In this document: positions 28,889 to 38,905 of the stretch, in pieces
Position numbering within the stretch: position 1 is the first letter of the stretch
Layout of the letters: each line of letters starts with the position of its first letter
Assembly (NCBI RefSeq): GCF_001282625.1
Contig: NZ_CTEJ01000002.1
Coordinates: forward strand, 250,501 to 314,500
Length of the DNA stretch: 64,000 nt
From: Lascolabacillus massiliensis
Lineage (GTDB): Bacteria; Bacteroidota; Bacteroidia; Bacteroidales; Dysgonomonadaceae
Direction: 5' to 3'
Translations under genes and position numbers: made by a program
The notes under the pieces: generated by a model
The model's input: only the letters and a program-made list of their open reading frames with translations
Database searches by the model: none
What the model was told of the DNA's origin: nothing

Positions 28889-29497
28889 TTATTGTTTAGA
28901 ATATAATTCTACGATGAGTTGTTCTTTTATACTTTCCGGGATATCTGCTCTTTCAGGAATATGCAGCAGCTTACCGCTTGATGTGCTGTTATCCCATTCT
29001 ATCCAAGGGTATTTACTATGATTGAACCCTGTTAAAGAGTTTACAATCACCTCCATCGATTTTGATTTTTCTCTTACACCAACAACATCCCCTGGTTTAA
29101 CTGTATAAGAAGGGATATTAACCACTTTTCCATTTACTACAATGTGGCGGTGACTAACAAGTTGACGTGCTGCGGCTCTTGTAGGTGCGATTCCTAAGCG
29201 GAACACCATGTTGTCGAGTCTTTGCTCTAACAGCTGTAAAAGTACTTCACCAGTAATTCCACGGCTGCGAGATGCTTTGTCAAAAGTACGACGGAATTGT
29301 TTTTCCAGTACTCCGTATGTATATTTCGCACGTTGTTTTTCACGTAACTGAATTCCATATTCAGAGGTTTTTCTTCTACGTGAATTCCCATGCTGACCCG
29401 GAGGATAATTCTTTTTAGAAAGAACTTTATCGGGGCCGAAAATAGGTTCGCCAAATCTACGGGCGATTTTTGATTTTGGACCAGTATATCTTGCCAT
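28889..29497 (-). CDS. rpsD: Ribosomal protein S4
   Basis: S4 is a primary 16S binder of the small subunit. The 202 residues show the S4 RNA-binding motif [20 protein letters not shown] and [17 protein letters not shown]. The N-terminal zinc-binding cysteines of some S4 proteins are absent. A 120-nt gap with a clear RNA structure precedes it, which is notable because S4 autoregulates the alpha operon in other bacteria. Confidence 0.98.
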   Translation of the reverse strand: MARYTGPKSKIARRFGEPIFGPDKVLSKKNYPPGQHGNSRRRKTSEYGIQLREKQRAKYTYGVLEKQFRRTFDKASRSRGITGEVLLQLLEQRLDNMVFRLGIAPTRAAARQLVSHRHIVVNGKVVNIPSYTVKPGDVVGVREKSKSMEVIVNSLTGFNHSKYPWIEWDNSTSSGKLLHIPERADIPESIKEQLIVELYSKQ

Positions 29498-29530
29498 TTT
29501 ACAATTAAACTTTTTTTTCTGAAGCCTAAA

Positions 29531-29577
29531 CTGTGCAGCCGCGATTACAGAGAAGCTGTATTGTAATCATTTCACAG
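29531..29577 (-). promoter_or_regulatory. Nested RNA stem upstream of rpsD
   Basis: In the rpsK-rpsD gap, GATTACA and TGTAATC (29543-29549 and 29562-29568) form a perfect stem with a 12-nt loop, flanked by an outer CTGTG/CACAG pair (29531-29535 and 29573-29577). The structure ends 34 nt before the rpsD start. There is no T run, so it is not a simple terminator. An S4-binding autoregulatory site is a reasonable but untested idea. Confidence 0.5.
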
Positions 29578-29617
29578 CTCAAGTCTCAAGGTAAATGAAA
29601 CTTAAATTATCTGTTGA

Positions 29618-30007
29618 TTAAACTTTTCTGGCTTTTGGTGGACGGCATCCATTATGAGGTAGTGGTGTCACATCTACAATCTCAGTAACTTCAATGCCTG
29701 ACCCATGAATTGTTCTGATTGCCGATTCACGTCCGTTTCCAGGACCTTTCACATAAGCTTTCACTTTACGCAATCCTAAATCATATGCTACTTTAGCACA
29801 GTCCCCTGCAACCATTTGTGCTGCATATGGAGTATTTTTTTTGGAACTTCTGAATCCCATTTTACCAGCTGATGACCAACTGATTACTTCGCCGTTTTCG
29901 TTTGTAAGCGATACAATTATGTTGTTGAATGATGAAGAGATGTGTGCTTGTCCTACTGCACTTACTTTTACATTTCTCTTCTTAGCTGCAACTGTTCTTT
30001 TTGCCAT
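29618..30007 (-). CDS. rpsK: Ribosomal protein S11
   Basis: S11 lies on the platform of the 30S subunit near the mRNA exit. The 129 residues carry the hallmarks [37 protein letters not shown] and [17 protein letters not shown]. It is 12 nt after rpsM and is followed by the structured gap before rpsD. Confidence 0.98.
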   Translation of the reverse strand: MAKRTVAAKKRNVKVSAVGQAHISSSFNNIIVSLTNENGEVISWSSAGKMGFRSSKKNTPYAAQMVAGDCAKVAYDLGLRKVKAYVKGPGNGRESAIRTIHGSGIEVTEIVDVTPLPHNGCRPPKARKV

Positions 30008-30019
30008 GTTACCTATCTA

Positions 30020-30400
30020 TTATTTAGTAGCTTTTTTCTTGTTAGCAACGGTTTTCTTTCTTCCTTTTCGAGTACGTGCATTATTTTTAGTACTCTGTCC
30101 TCGTACGGGTAATCCGATACGATGACGAATTCCTCTATAGCAACCAATATCCATTAATCTCTTAATGTTAAGTTGCACCTCAGAACGAAGATCTCCTTCT
30201 ACTTTAAATTCTGTGGAGATAATCTCACGAATCCGGGCAGCCTGATCGTCAGTCCAGTCTTTTACTTTGATATCTCTATCAACTTCTGCTTTTGTTAAAA
30301 TGGTGTTAGCTGCGCTTCTTCCAATGCCATAAATATAGGTAAGGGCAACTTCACCCCTTTTATTCTGCGGCAGATCGACACCAACAATTCTTATTGCCAT
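30020..30400 (-). CDS. rpsM: Ribosomal protein S13
   Basis: S13 sits in the 30S head and contacts P-site tRNA and the 50S subunit. The 126 residues begin with [20 protein letters not shown] and include [11 protein letters not shown] and [20 protein letters not shown], with a basic tail rich in Lys. It follows rpmJ after 36 nt and starts the alpha-operon block. Confidence 0.98.
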   Translation of the reverse strand: MAIRIVGVDLPQNKRGEVALTYIYGIGRSAANTILTKAEVDRDIKVKDWTDDQAARIREIISTEFKVEGDLRSEVQLNIKRLMDIGCYRGIRHRIGLPVRGQSTKNNARTRKGRKKTVANKKKATK

Positions 30401-30436
30401 ATATATTCTTATTATTAGATTACAATGATATACTTT

Positions 30437-30553
30437 TTATCCCTGACGTTGTTTAAACTTAGGATTCTTTTTATTAATAACATACAAACGGCCTTTTCTT
30501 CTAACTATTTTGCAGTCGGCCGAACGTTTCTTTAAAGATGCTCTTACTTTCAT
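30437..30553 (-). CDS. rpmJ: Ribosomal protein L36, zinc-free form
   Basis: This 38-residue protein starts [17 protein letters not shown] and ends [11 protein letters not shown]. It has one cysteine only, so it lacks the CxxC...CxxxxH zinc ligands of the zinc-binding L36 type, as is usual in Bacteroidota. It lies between infA and rpmM-side gene rpsM, with a 150-nt structured gap upstream. Confidence 0.95.
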   Translation of the reverse strand: MKVRASLKKRSADCKIVRRKGRLYVINKKNPKFKQRQG

Positions 30554-30628
30554 ATTGCTTAAATTTTTGCTCGTTTCTTGTTATTCTCCTGATTATTCAG
30601 GTACTCTATATTATTCTGTTTCTCTAAA

Positions 30629-30695
30629 TTTTTATTTTCGATCAGTTATTACTGTTTATAATTACAAAACTAATAACAACTGATCTAAATAAAAA
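30629..30695 (-). repeat. Long imperfect hairpin between infA and rpmJ
   Basis: The arms TTTTTATTT and AAATAAAAA enclose GATCAGTT and AACTGATC, and further TTATTA/TAATAA pairing is possible inside, giving a stem of more than 20 bp with small bulges. The T run is on the 5' side, so it does not form a standard terminator on the coding strand. It may be an RNA processing or stability element. Confidence 0.6.
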
Positions 30696-30703
30696 TTAAT
30701 CTC

Positions 30704-30922
30704 TTATTTATATCTGAACGAAATTCTTCCTTTCGTAAGATCATAGGGTGACATCTCAACTCTTACTCTATCTCCGGGTAAAATTCTAATATAATGCATT
30801 CGCATTTTGCCGGATATATGAGCAGTGATCTCATGCCCGTTTTCAAGTTCAACACGAAACATTGCATTTGATAATGCTTCAACAATCGTTCCGTCCTGTT
30901 CTATTGCTGCTTGTTTAGCCAT
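30704..30922 (-). CDS. infA: Translation initiation factor IF-1
   Basis: IF-1 is a 72-residue OB-fold protein that blocks the A site during initiation. The sequence shows [38 protein letters not shown] and the end [16 protein letters not shown]. It lies 18 nt after map. A 150-nt gap with a long hairpin follows before rpmJ. Confidence 0.98.
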   Translation of the reverse strand: MAKQAAIEQDGTIVEALSNAMFRVELENGHEITAHISGKMRMHYIRILPGDRVRVEMSPYDLTKGRISFRYK

Positions 30923-30940
30923 TATTTAATCTTTAAGTTT

Positions 30941-31708
30941 TTAGTTTGTTTCCTTTATAAATTCAAATGTTGAAAGAATATCTGCTTTTCCATTACGAAT
31001 AGCAATAGTATGCTCGAAATGCGCAGAAGGTTTTCGGTCTTTAGTTCTGACAGTCCATCCATCGCTTTCGAAAACTACTTTTTTACCACCCATATTTATC
31101 ATTGGCTCGATAGCTATGCACATACCATTACTGATTTTAGGACCAGTACCTCGTCTGCCATAATTTGGCACTTCGGGGGCTTCATGCATTTCTCTACCTA
31201 TTCCATGACCTACTAATTCACGGACAACAGAATATCCTCTTTTTTCACAATACTCCTGTATTGTTGAACCAATATCTCCAATTCTACCTTCAGCTTTTGC
31301 ACTTTCTATTCCTTTGTAAAGTGATTCTTTAGTAACTCGTAAAAGATCTTTAACCTTTTCATCTACTTCGCCTACACAGAATGTATAGGCAGAATCACCG
31401 CAAAAACCGCGCAATTTAGTACCGCAATCTACCGAAATAATATCACCATCTTTAAGTGGAATATTATTTGGAATGCCGTGAACTATATGATCGTTTACTG
31501 AAGTACAAATTGAATTTGGAAAACCACCATACCCTAAAAAGGTAGGAATTGCTCCATGATCTCTGATAAACTCTTCTGCAATTCTATCAAGTTCAAGCGT
31601 TGTAATACCGGGTTTGATATGTTTTGATAACTCACCGAGAGTCATTCCTACCAAGCGGTTTGCTTCGCGCATAAATTCGATTTCCTCGTCCGTTTTCAGT
31701 ATGATCAT
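30941..31708 (-). CDS. map: Methionine aminopeptidase type I
   Basis: MetAP removes N-terminal Met from new proteins. From the ATG at 31708 (MIILKTDEEIEFM) it is 255 residues; an ATG at 31720 would add four residues. Metal ligands appear in order: DGDIISVDCGT, GFCGDSAYTF, LVGHGIGREMHE, AIEPMINMG and SAHFEHTIAI. It lacks the zinc-finger N-terminus of eukaryotic forms. It follows secY in the cluster. Confidence 0.96.
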   Translation of the reverse strand: MIILKTDEEIEFMREANRLVGMTLGELSKHIKPGITTLELDRIAEEFIRDHGAIPTFLGYGGFPNSICTSVNDHIVHGIPNNIPLKDGDIISVDCGTKLRGFCGDSAYTFCVGEVDEKVKDLLRVTKESLYKGIESAKAEGRIGDIGSTIQEYCEKRGYSVVRELVGHGIGREMHEAPEVPNYGRRGTGPKISNGMCIAIEPMINMGGKKVVFESDGWTVRTKDRKPSAHFEHTIAIRNGKADILSTFEFIKETN

Positions 31709-31733
31709 TTTGCTATTCATATGACTAAAAACA

Positions 31734-33056
31734 TTAATAGACAGCAGCAGAACCTGTTCTGCCTTTGATTTTAGCTCCGGATTTCAGGAAACCATCATAA
31801 TGACGCATCAGAAGATGACTTTCTATCTGTTGTAAAGTATCAAGTACAACACCTACTAGAATCAAAAGAGATGTACCTCCAAAAAACTGGGCAAACATAG
31901 AATTAATTCCCATTAGACCGGCAAACGCAGGTAGTATAGCAACAATTGCAAGGAAAAAAGATCCGGGCAATGTTATTCTCGACATTATTGTATCGATATA
32001 CTCAGCTGTCTTTTTGCCTGGTTTCACTCCTGGAATGAATCCATTATTACGTTTCAAATCTTCCGCCATCTGCACAGGATTAACAGTAATCGCAGTGTAG
32101 AAATAGGTAAAAGCAATGATCATCAATCCAAATAATAGATTGTACCAGAAACTTCCCGGGTTCATTAATGCTGCCCAAAAGCCTCCACCTTCACTAACAG
32201 AAAACTGTGCAAAAGTGATTGGAATAAACATTAATGCTTGAGCAAAAATTATAGGCATAACATTTGCTGCATTTACCTTAAGCGGTATATACTGCCTTAC
32301 TCCACCATATTGCTTATTACCTACAATTCTTTTAGCATACTGTACAGGTACTTTTCTTACTCCTTGTACAAGCATAATTGCAGCTGCTGTAACAGCAACT
32401 AAGAATAACAGCTCAAGCAATAGTAGAACTAATCCACCGGGAGCGTTCAATAGTCTGTCGAATTCAGCAACAATTGCTTGAGGCAGACGAGCAATAATAC
32501 CTATAAGAATGATAAATGAGATACCATTACCAACTCCTTTGTCAGTTATACGTTCACCAAGCCAAAGAATAAACATACTGCCACCTGCAAGAATAACTGT
32601 TGATGGTAACACCCAATCCCAGAATCCACCAGGTATGGCTGCACCTACAGCACCATAAAGATATGCAGGTCCCTGAATCAGTAGAATCGCTACTGTTAAG
32701 TAACGGGTATACTGATTAATTTTGGTTCTTCCACTTTCGCCTTCTCGTTGCATCTTCTGGAAAGCAGGTACTGCAATACCTAATAACTGCATTACAATAG
32801 ATGCAGAAATATAAGGCATAATACCAAGTGCAAATATAGATGCATTAGCAAATGCTCCACCGGAAAACATATCTAACAAGCTAAGTAATCCGGAGCTTGC
32901 ATTTTGCTGAAGTGCTACTAGTGATTCAGGATTAATACCTGGTAAAACTACGAAGGAACCAAACCTGTAAATGGCAATAAATCCAAGGGTTATCAGAAGT
33001 CTCTGTCTGAGATCTTCTATTTTCCATATGTTCTTAACAGTTTGTACGAATCCCAT
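31734..33056 (-). CDS. secY: Preprotein translocase subunit SecY
   Basis: SecY forms the protein-conducting channel in the inner membrane. The 440 residues contain about ten helices. Family motifs include LLDMFSGGAFANASIFALGIMPYISASI in the plug region (given here as separate segments FSGGAFANAS and GIMPYISASI), WLGERITDKGVGNGIS, and FNPVQ-like TVNPVQMAEDLKRNNGFI. It lies 4 nt after rplO. Confidence 0.97.
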   Translation of the reverse strand: MGFVQTVKNIWKIEDLRQRLLITLGFIAIYRFGSFVVLPGINPESLVALQQNASSGLLSLLDMFSGGAFANASIFALGIMPYISASIVMQLLGIAVPAFQKMQREGESGRTKINQYTRYLTVAILLIQGPAYLYGAVGAAIPGGFWDWVLPSTVILAGGSMFILWLGERITDKGVGNGISFIILIGIIARLPQAIVAEFDRLLNAPGGLVLLLLELLFLVAVTAAAIMLVQGVRKVPVQYAKRIVGNKQYGGVRQYIPLKVNAANVMPIIFAQALMFIPITFAQFSVSEGGGFWAALMNPGSFWYNLLFGLMIIAFTYFYTAITVNPVQMAEDLKRNNGFIPGVKPGKKTAEYIDTIMSRITLPGSFFLAIVAILPAFAGLMGINSMFAQFFGGTSLLILVGVVLDTLQQIESHLLMRHYDGFLKSGAKIKGRTGSAAVY

Positions 33057-33060
33057 TTTT

Positions 33061-33507
33061 TTAGAGTTTTACAGCGGTTCCGCCTGCAGTTATAATTGCC
33101 TGTTCAGCAGTTTTAGAGAAAGCATGAGCTTCCACTTCCAATTTAGAAGTCAACGCACCTTTACCTAATATCTTAACTAAATGCTTCTTAGTAATTAAAC
33201 CTGCATTCAGTAAAACTTCAGTATCAATTTTAGTCAACTTCTGTGTATCTGCTAATTCCTGAAGAGTCTCTAAATTTATAGCTTTATACTCAACTCTTTT
33301 TAAAGGTTTAAATCCGAATTTAGGAACACGACGCTGTAATGGCATCTGTCCTCCTTCGAAACCGACTTTCTTTGAATAGCCAGATCTTGATTTTTGTCCT
33401 TTATGACCTTTTGTTGAGGTACCGCCTTTACCCGAGCCTTCACCACGGCCAATTCTTTTGCTGGATTTAGTAGCACCTGCAGCCGGTTTTAAATTCGATA
33501 AATTCAT
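33061..33507 (-). CDS. rplO: Ribosomal protein L15
   Basis: L15 is a late-assembling 50S protein. The 148 residues begin with the Gly/Lys-rich extended segment ([20 protein letters not shown]) that threads into 23S rRNA and end with an L18e-like domain ([16 protein letters not shown]). It sits between rpmD (31 nt) and secY (4 nt). Confidence 0.98.
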   Translation of the reverse strand: MNLSNLKPAAGATKSSKRIGRGEGSGKGGTSTKGHKGQKSRSGYSKKVGFEGGQMPLQRRVPKFGFKPLKRVEYKAINLETLQELADTQKLTKIDTEVLLNAGLITKKHLVKILGKGALTSKLEVEAHAFSKTAEQAIITAGGTAVKL

Positions 33508-33538
33508 TTTATATATCTTTTAACCGTTTATACTTCAA

Positions 33539-33715
33539 TTATTCTATTACAGTTACCAAATGGTGAACTTTATTTATAAGACCTCTAATTGTGGCATTAT
33601 CTTCATGTTCAACCACTCGATTCATCTTGGTAAGCCCTAAACTATCCAATGTTCTTTTCTGATCTTTAGGAGCACCGATTCTGCTTTTAGTCTGTTTTAT
33701 TTTTATTGTAGCCAT
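33539..33715 (-). CDS. rpmD: Ribosomal protein L30
   Basis: This 58-residue ORF reads MATIKIKQTKSRIGAPKDQK at its start and contains the family core RTLDSLGLTKMNRVV and ending HHLVTVIE. It is the short bacterial L30 of the large subunit. It lies 14 nt after rpsE and 31 nt before rplO, in its usual place in the spc block. Confidence 0.96.
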   Translation of the reverse strand: MATIKIKQTKSRIGAPKDQKRTLDSLGLTKMNRVVEHEDNATIRGLINKVHHLVTVIE

Positions 33716-33729
33716 TTCAGATTTAATTT

Positions 33730-34248
33730 TTATCCTTTAAATACTTTTTCCATACTTACACCTCTGTTTTGAGCTACCGTTAATGGATCTCTCAATTCAG
33801 TAAGCGCGAGAATAGTGGCTTTCACAAGGTTGTGAGGATTAGATGATCCTTTAGACTTTGCAAGAACGTCTGTAATACCAACACTCTCAAGCACAGCGCG
33901 CATAGCACCTCCTGCTTTTACTCCTGTTCCTGTAACTGCAGGTTTCAAAAACACCTCAGCACCACCAAAACGTGCTGTTTGCTGATGTGGAATTGTACCT
34001 TTATAAATTGGTACTTTTATCAGGTTTTTCTTAGCAGCTTCTACACCTTTTGCAATAGCTGTTGCAACTTCACCTGCTTTTCCTAAGCCCCAACCTACGA
34101 TGCCGTCTTCATCACCTACAACTACCATAGCAGCAAATGTGAAAGTACGTCCACCTTTTGTTACCTTAGTAGTACGATTAATAGCCACTAAACGGTCTTT
34201 TAACTCGATATCGTTTGTAGTTTTTACTTTGTTATTATCTCTAGCCAT
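33730..34248 (-). CDS. rpsE: Ribosomal protein S5
   Basis: S5 helps decoding accuracy in the 30S subunit. The 172 residues show the double-stranded RNA-binding start [33 protein letters not shown], and the C-terminal [20 protein letters not shown]. It lies 5 nt after rplR. Confidence 0.98.
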   Translation of the reverse strand: MARDNNKVKTTNDIELKDRLVAINRTTKVTKGGRTFTFAAMVVVGDEDGIVGWGLGKAGEVATAIAKGVEAAKKNLIKVPIYKGTIPHQQTARFGGAEVFLKPAVTGTGVKAGGAMRAVLESVGITDVLAKSKGSSNPHNLVKATILALTELRDPLTVAQNRGVSMEKVFKG

Positions 34249-34253
34249 AATCG

Positions 34254-34598
34254 TTAAAATTTAAGTCCTCCTTTACGAGCGGCATCAGCCAGTTCTTTAA
34301 TTCTTCCATGATACAGGTAACCGTTTCTGTCAAAAGCAACAGTTTCGATTCCAGCCTCTTTTGCATTTTGAGCAATCATTTCACCTACTTTAGCAGCCAT
34401 CTCTTTTTTAGGAAGTTTATCCTGAATTTTCAGAGAAGATGCTGATGCAAGTGTAGTGCCGGAAATATCATCAATCACCTGTGCGTATATCTGCTTATTA
34501 CTCCTGTAAACAGAAAGGCGTGGTCTCTCGGGAGAACCGGATACTTTTCCTCGAACACGAGTTTTTATTTTAAGTCTTCTTTCGTTTTTAGTTATCAT
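34254..34598 (-). CDS. rplR: Ribosomal protein L18
   Basis: L18 binds 5S rRNA and attaches it to the 50S subunit. The 114 residues have a basic N-terminus ([20 protein letters not shown]), [17 protein letters not shown], and end with [20 protein letters not shown]. It lies between rplF (23 nt) and rpsE (5 nt). Confidence 0.98.
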   Translation of the reverse strand: MITKNERRLKIKTRVRGKVSGSPERPRLSVYRSNKQIYAQVIDDISGTTLASASSLKIQDKLPKKEMAAKVGEMIAQNAKEAGIETVAFDRNGYLYHGRIKELADAARKGGLKF

Positions 34599-34621
34599 TG
34601 CGTTTCAGTGTTTACGTAAAA

Positions 34622-35176
34622 TTATTTAGCTGCTGTTTTACCAGATTTGCGGCGAACCTGTTCACCAACAAAACGTACACCTTTTCCTTTATAAGGTTCA
34701 GGTTTACGGAATGAGCGTATTTTTGCACAAACCTGTCCCAGTAGTTGTTTATCACAAGATTCCAGTAAAATAAGAGGGTTCTTGTTTCTTTCCATCTTAG
34801 TTTCAACCTTAATTTCTTTAGGTAGTTCCAAAAGTATAGAGTGAGTGTAACCAAGTGATAAATCGAGAATCTGTCCATTGTTTGAAACTCGATAACCAAC
34901 ACCTACTAATTCCAGTTCTTTACGGAAACCTTCCGAAACACCAATAACCATATTGTTCAATAAAGAACGATATAAACCATGCAGTGAGCGGCTTTCTTTT
35001 GACTCATCTGGTCTGTTGATTGTAAGTTCACCATCATTAAGTTCGATAATCATACCTCCCTCAACCTTCTGGCTTAACTCACCTTTTGGACCTTTAACTG
35101 TAACCGCATTATCTTTCCCCACTGTTATAGTAACGCCCGCAGGCACTTTTATGGGTAATTTTCCTATTCTTGACAT
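34622..35176 (-). CDS. rplF: Ribosomal protein L6
   Basis: L6 lies near the sarcin-ricin loop and the factor-binding site. The 184 residues begin MSRIGKLPIKVPAGVTI, contain two repeated alpha-beta domains, and end with EPYKGKGVRFVGEQVRRKSG. It follows rpsH by 18 nt. Confidence 0.98.
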   Translation of the reverse strand: MSRIGKLPIKVPAGVTITVGKDNAVTVKGPKGELSQKVEGGMIIELNDGELTINRPDESKESRSLHGLYRSLLNNMVIGVSEGFRKELELVGVGYRVSNNGQILDLSLGYTHSILLELPKEIKVETKMERNKNPLILLESCDKQLLGQVCAKIRSFRKPEPYKGKGVRFVGEQVRRKSGKTAAK

Positions 35177-35194
35177 ACTTTAATCTCCTTCAAA

Positions 35195-35590
35195 TTAATA
35201 AACGTAACATAAAACTTCACCACCCACTTTTTGCTCGCGGGCTTCCTTATCTGTCATTACTCCATTTGAAGTAGATAAAATTGCAATTCCCAAACCATTA
35301 AGAACGCGTGGTAAATCTTTGTGGCCTACATATTTACGTAAACCAGGAGTAGAGATTCGTTCAAGTTTTTTAATTGCGTTTACCTTGTTTATTGGATCAT
35401 ACTTTAACGCAACCATAATTGTTCCTTGTGGTCCGTCATCTACAAACTTATAATTAAGAATGTAGCCCTTTTCAAAAAGAATCTTAGTGATATCTTTCTT
35501 TAAGTTTGAAGCGGGAATCTCAACCACACGATGTTTCGCCTGGATTGCATTTCTTAACCGCGTCAAATAATCTGCTATAGGATCTGTCAT
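35195..35590 (-). CDS. rpsH: Ribosomal protein S8
   Basis: S8 binds the central domain of 16S rRNA and in E. coli represses the spc operon. The 131 residues have [18 protein letters not shown] at the start, [20 protein letters not shown], and end GGEVLCYVY. The 87-nt gap after rpsN contains a small TCCCG/CGGGA hairpin at 35611-35625. Confidence 0.98.
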   Translation of the reverse strand: MTDPIADYLTRLRNAIQAKHRVVEIPASNLKKDITKILFEKGYILNYKFVDDGPQGTIMVALKYDPINKVNAIKKLERISTPGLRKYVGHKDLPRVLNGLGIAILSTSNGVMTDKEAREQKVGGEVLCYVY

Positions 35591-35677
35591 ATACTAATAA
35601 TTTAAATTGATCCCGCCTATCGGGACAATATTTAATAATTTATTGATTTCTGATTGTGATAAATCACTTACTCAGCT

Positions 35678-35947
35678 TTACCAACTTGCTTTTTTAACTC
35701 CCGGAATTTGACCCTTTGATGCCATTTCCCTGAACTGGATACGTGAAAGGCCAAACTGGCGCATGTATCCTTTAGGACGACCGGTTATTTTGCAACGATT
35801 GTGCAAACGTACCGGAGAAGCATTTTTAGGGATAGATTGAAGTGCCTCATAATTGCCTTCTGCTATATATTTTGCTCTTTTTTCAGCATAACGGGCAACC
35901 ATTTTAGCTCTTTTCACCTCACGGGCTTTCATTGATTCTTTTGCCAT
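35678..35947 (-). CDS. rpsN: Ribosomal protein S14, zinc-free form
   Basis: S14 is a 30S head protein. This 89-residue form has [20 protein letters not shown] and ends [11 protein letters not shown]. It lacks the two CxxC pairs of the shorter zinc-binding S14, so it does not need zinc. It lies 3 nt after rplE. Confidence 0.98.
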   Translation of the reverse strand: MAKESMKAREVKRAKMVARYAEKRAKYIAEGNYEALQSIPKNASPVRLHNRCKITGRPKGYMRQFGLSRIQFREMASKGQIPGVKKASW

Positions 35948-35950
35948 TTT

Positions 35951-36523
35951 CTATTGATTTTGTTTTGTTCTAAATGGTAATCCAAACTCTCTTAAAAGTG
36001 CATATCCCTCTTCGTCAGTTTGAGCATTAGTTACAAAAGTAATATTCATTCCAAGAATACGAGGAACATTATCAATGTTAATCTCAGGGAAGATAATCTG
36101 TTCCTCTATACCTAGAGTATAATTTCCTCTTCCGTCTAGTTTACCACCAATGCCCTTAAAGTCACGTATACGTGGTAAAGCTACACGTACAAGTCTTTCA
36201 AGGAATTCATACATTTTTTCGTTTCGCAATGTAACACGAACTCCAATTGGCATTTTCTTACGAAGCTTGAAGTTAGAAATATCTTTTCTTGATACAGTAG
36301 CGACAGCTTTTTGACCAGTTATTGCTGTAAGTTCATTTATAGCTGTTTCGATAATTTTCTTATCTGCTACCGCAATACCCAAACCTTGATTAATAACGAT
36401 TTTCTCAAGTTTTGGAGCCTGCATTATGGACTTATAGCCGAATTCTTTCATTAATGAGGGAACGATACGCTCTTTATAGTCATTTTTCAGACTTACCTCG
36501 TATTTTGTTGTAGTTTCACTCAT
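35951..36523 (-). CDS. rplE: Ribosomal protein L5
   Basis: L5 binds 5S rRNA and touches P-site tRNA. The 190 residues include [32 protein letters not shown] and the C-terminal [19 protein letters not shown]. The start codon overlaps the end of rplX by 4 nt, which suggests coupled translation. Confidence 0.98.
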   Translation of the reverse strand: MSETTTKYEVSLKNDYKERIVPSLMKEFGYKSIMQAPKLEKIVINQGLGIAVADKKIIETAINELTAITGQKAVATVSRKDISNFKLRKKMPIGVRVTLRNEKMYEFLERLVRVALPRIRDFKGIGGKLDGRGNYTLGIEEQIIFPEINIDNVPRILGMNITFVTNAQTDEEGYALLREFGLPFRTKQNQ

Positions 36524-36840
36524 TTCAATTCCTCCCCTGATCTTTTAGCGTAACGTACATTTTTTCCTTTACTATCTGCTTTTCTACCTACGCGAGTTGG
36601 TTTTCCTGTCTTTGGATCTACAGGATTTAGATTAGAAATATGCACAGATGCCTCTTTCTTTTCTATTCCACCGTTTGGATTTTGTGCGCTGGGTTTAGCA
36701 TGCTTTGATACAACATTTACGCCTTCAACTATAGCTCGATTCTTTTTTACAAGGATCTCAAGCACGCGACCGGTTTTACCTTTATCTTCGCCAGCATTTA
36801 CGTAAACTGTATCACCTTTCTTTATATGTAATTTTGTCAT
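36520..36840 (-). CDS. rplX: Ribosomal protein L24
   Basis: L24 starts 50S assembly and lies near the exit tunnel. The 106 residues show the KOW motif ([20 protein letters not shown]) and the [12 protein letters not shown] segment. It overlaps rplE by 4 nt and follows rplN by 21 nt. Confidence 0.98.
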   Translation of the reverse strand: MTKLHIKKGDTVYVNAGEDKGKTGRVLEILVKKNRAIVEGVNVVSKHAKPSAQNPNGGIEKKEASVHISNLNPVDPKTGKPTRVGRKADSKGKNVRYAKRSGEELK

Positions 36841-36861
36841 TGCCTGTGATTGCTTAATAGA

Positions 36862-37227
36862 TTATAATACTTCAGGAGCTAATGAAACAATCTTCATATT
36901 AGTACTACGGAGTTCACGTGCAACTGGTCCAAAAATACGACTTCCTCTCAATTCTCCTGCATTATTCAGTAGAACACATGCATTGTCATCGAATCGTATG
37001 TAAGAACCATCAGCTCTACGAATCTCTTTTTTCGTGCGTACTATGATTGCTTTTGATACAGCACCTTTTTTAATATCACTTGAAGGGATTGTACTCTTTA
37101 TTGAAACAACAATGATATCCCCTACTGACGCATAACGTCTTCCTGTACCTCCTAGTACGTTTATGCAGAGAACTTCTCTGGCACCACTATTATCGGTAAC
37201 TGTTAATCTGGATTCTCTCTGTATCAT
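36862..37227 (-). CDS. rplN: Ribosomal protein L14
   Basis: L14 lies at the subunit interface. The 121 residues begin [20 protein letters not shown] and contain [20 protein letters not shown] and the end [17 protein letters not shown]. It follows rpsQ by one base and starts the spc block. Confidence 0.98.
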   Translation of the reverse strand: MIQRESRLTVTDNSGAREVLCINVLGGTGRRYASVGDIIVVSIKSTIPSSDIKKGAVSKAIIVRTKKEIRRADGSYIRFDDNACVLLNNAGELRGSRIFGPVARELRSTNMKIVSLAPEVL

Positions 37228-37228
37228 A

Positions 37229-37486
37229 TTACTTAGCCCTTTCCATTATTTCAACCACTCTCCATCTCTTTGTTTTACTCAAAGGACGTGTTTCCATTAT
37301 ACGCACTGTATCACCTATGTTACAGTCGTTCTTCTCATCATGGGCGTGAAATTTCTTCGTTTTATTAACGAATTTCCCATATATAGGGTGTTTCTCTTTC
37401 CATTTTACAGCAACAGTGACGGTTTTATCCATCTTATTACTGAAAACGACCCCGATTCTTTCTTTTCTTAAATTTCTCGTTTCCAT
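37229..37486 (-). CDS. rpsQ: Ribosomal protein S17
   Basis: S17 is an OB-fold primary 16S binder. The 85 residues contain [18 protein letters not shown], the loop [18 protein letters not shown] and [17 protein letters not shown]. It lies 8 nt after rpmC. Confidence 0.98.
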   Translation of the reverse strand: METRNLRKERIGVVFSNKMDKTVTVAVKWKEKHPIYGKFVNKTKKFHAHDEKNDCNIGDTVRIMETRPLSKTKRWRVVEIMERAK

Positions 37487-37494
37487 TCTCTGTA

Positions 37495-37704
37495 TTATTG
37501 ATCTTTTTTCAATTCTCTTGCACGCAGTTCAGTTTTAATACGGGCAATGTTTCTGCGTTTTTCCCTGAGCAAGCCTGAATTATCCAGTGGTGTAATGGTA
37601 TGATTGATTCGTAATTGATTTAACTCAATTACCTCAGCATCCAATCTTTCTTTCAAATCTTTATCGGGTAGCTCTCTTAATTCTTCTTGATTTTTCATCT
37701 TCAT
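37495..37704 (-). CDS. rpmC: Ribosomal protein L29
   Basis: L29 is a small two-helix protein beside the exit tunnel. The 69 residues show [18 protein letters not shown], the [20 protein letters not shown] turn and [16 protein letters not shown]. It directly follows the rplP stop codon. Confidence 0.97.
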   Translation of the reverse strand: MKMKNQEELRELPDKDLKERLDAEVIELNQLRINHTITPLDNSGLLREKRRNIARIKTELRARELKKDQ

Positions 37705-38136
37705 TTATGATTTTTGTTCATAATCATAATCTCTTCTCACTACAAACTTAGTAGTAACAGGTAGTTTCTGAGCTGCTAAACGCAATGCTTCTTGTGCTAC
37801 CTCAAAGGATACACCTTCGATCTCGAAAAGAATTCTCCCCGGAGTTACAGGTGCAACAAATCCTTCCGGATTACCTTTTCCTTTACCCATACGTACTTCG
37901 GCAGGTTTCTTTGTGATAGGCTTATCCGGAAAAATACGTACCCAAACCTGACCTTGACGTTGCATATAACGTGTCACAGCAATACGGGCAGCTTCGATCT
38001 GACTTCCGGTAATCCACTTAGATTGCAGAGCTTTGATACCGAAAGAACCAAATGCCAGCTCATTTCCGCGACTGGCTAAGCCTTTCATTCGTCCTTTCTG
38101 CTGTCTTCTGAATTTAGTTTTCTTTGGTTGTAACAT
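37705..38136 (-). CDS. rplP: Ribosomal protein L16
   Basis: L16 helps A-site tRNA placement. The 143 residues begin [20 protein letters not shown] and contain [34 protein letters not shown] and [12 protein letters not shown]. It lies 11 nt after rpsC and touches rpmC. Confidence 0.98.
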   Translation of the reverse strand: MLQPKKTKFRRQQKGRMKGLASRGNELAFGSFGIKALQSKWITGSQIEAARIAVTRYMQRQGQVWVRIFPDKPITKKPAEVRMGKGKGNPEGFVAPVTPGRILFEIEGVSFEVAQEALRLAAQKLPVTTKFVVRRDYDYEQKS

Positions 38137-38147
38137 ATCTTATCCTA

Positions 38148-38900
38148 TTAAGCTTTATTTTTATTCCTTCTGCCGCCACGTCTGCCACCTCTGCCGCCGT
38201 CCTGACGACCAGCTCCGCGGCCACCTTGTGAACGGTTATCTTTAGAAGTTGCAAACGAAGGTGCAAGATCCTTCTTACCATAGACTTCACCACGGCATAT
38301 CCAAACTTTTACTCCAATCAAACCAACTTTTGTCAGGGCTTCTGCAAGAGCATAGTCAATATCAGCACGGAAAGTGTGAAGAGGAGTTCTACCCTCTTTG
38401 TACATTTCAGAACGAGCCATTTCAGCACCGTTCAAACGACCTGATACCTGAATCTTAATACCTTCTGCACCCATTCTCATAGTAGAGGCAATAGCCATTT
38501 TAACAGCTCTGCGGTAAGCAATTTTACCTTCTATCTGACGAGCAACGTTGTTTGCTACTATTACTGCATCAAGCTCTGGCTTCTTGATTTCATAAATATT
38601 AATTTGGATATCCTTATCGGTTATCTTCATCAACTCTTCTTTCAATTTGTCAACCTCTTGTCCACCTTTACCAATAATGATACCAGGACGTGCAGTACAA
38701 ATTGTGATCGTTACAAGTTTCAGTGTTCTCTCGATTACTATACGGGATACACTTGCTTTAGCAAGACGGGCATTCAAATAGGTTCTGATCTTGTTATCTT
38801 CCAACAAAATATCACCATAATCATTTCCGCCATACCAGTTAGAGTCCCATCCCTTGACGATACCCAAACGATTTGCTATCGGATTTACTTTTTGTCCCAT
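38148..38900 (-). CDS. rpsC: Ribosomal protein S3 with Gly/Arg-rich tail
   Basis: S3 lies at the mRNA entry site and contributes to helicase activity. The 250 residues start [20 protein letters not shown], with a KH domain ([20 protein letters not shown]) and the C-terminal domain ending [11 protein letters not shown]. The last 35 residues form a Gly/Arg/Gln tail that ends GGRRNKNKA, likely an RNA-binding disordered extension. It lies 5 nt after rplV. Confidence 0.98.
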   Translation of the reverse strand: MGQKVNPIANRLGIVKGWDSNWYGGNDYGDILLEDNKIRTYLNARLAKASVSRIVIERTLKLVTITICTARPGIIIGKGGQEVDKLKEELMKITDKDIQINIYEIKKPELDAVIVANNVARQIEGKIAYRRAVKMAIASTMRMGAEGIKIQVSGRLNGAEMARSEMYKEGRTPLHTFRADIDYALAEALTKVGLIGVKVWICRGEVYGKKDLAPSFATSKDNRSQGGRGAGRQDGGRGGRRGGRRNKNKA

Positions 38901-38905
38901 CTTAC

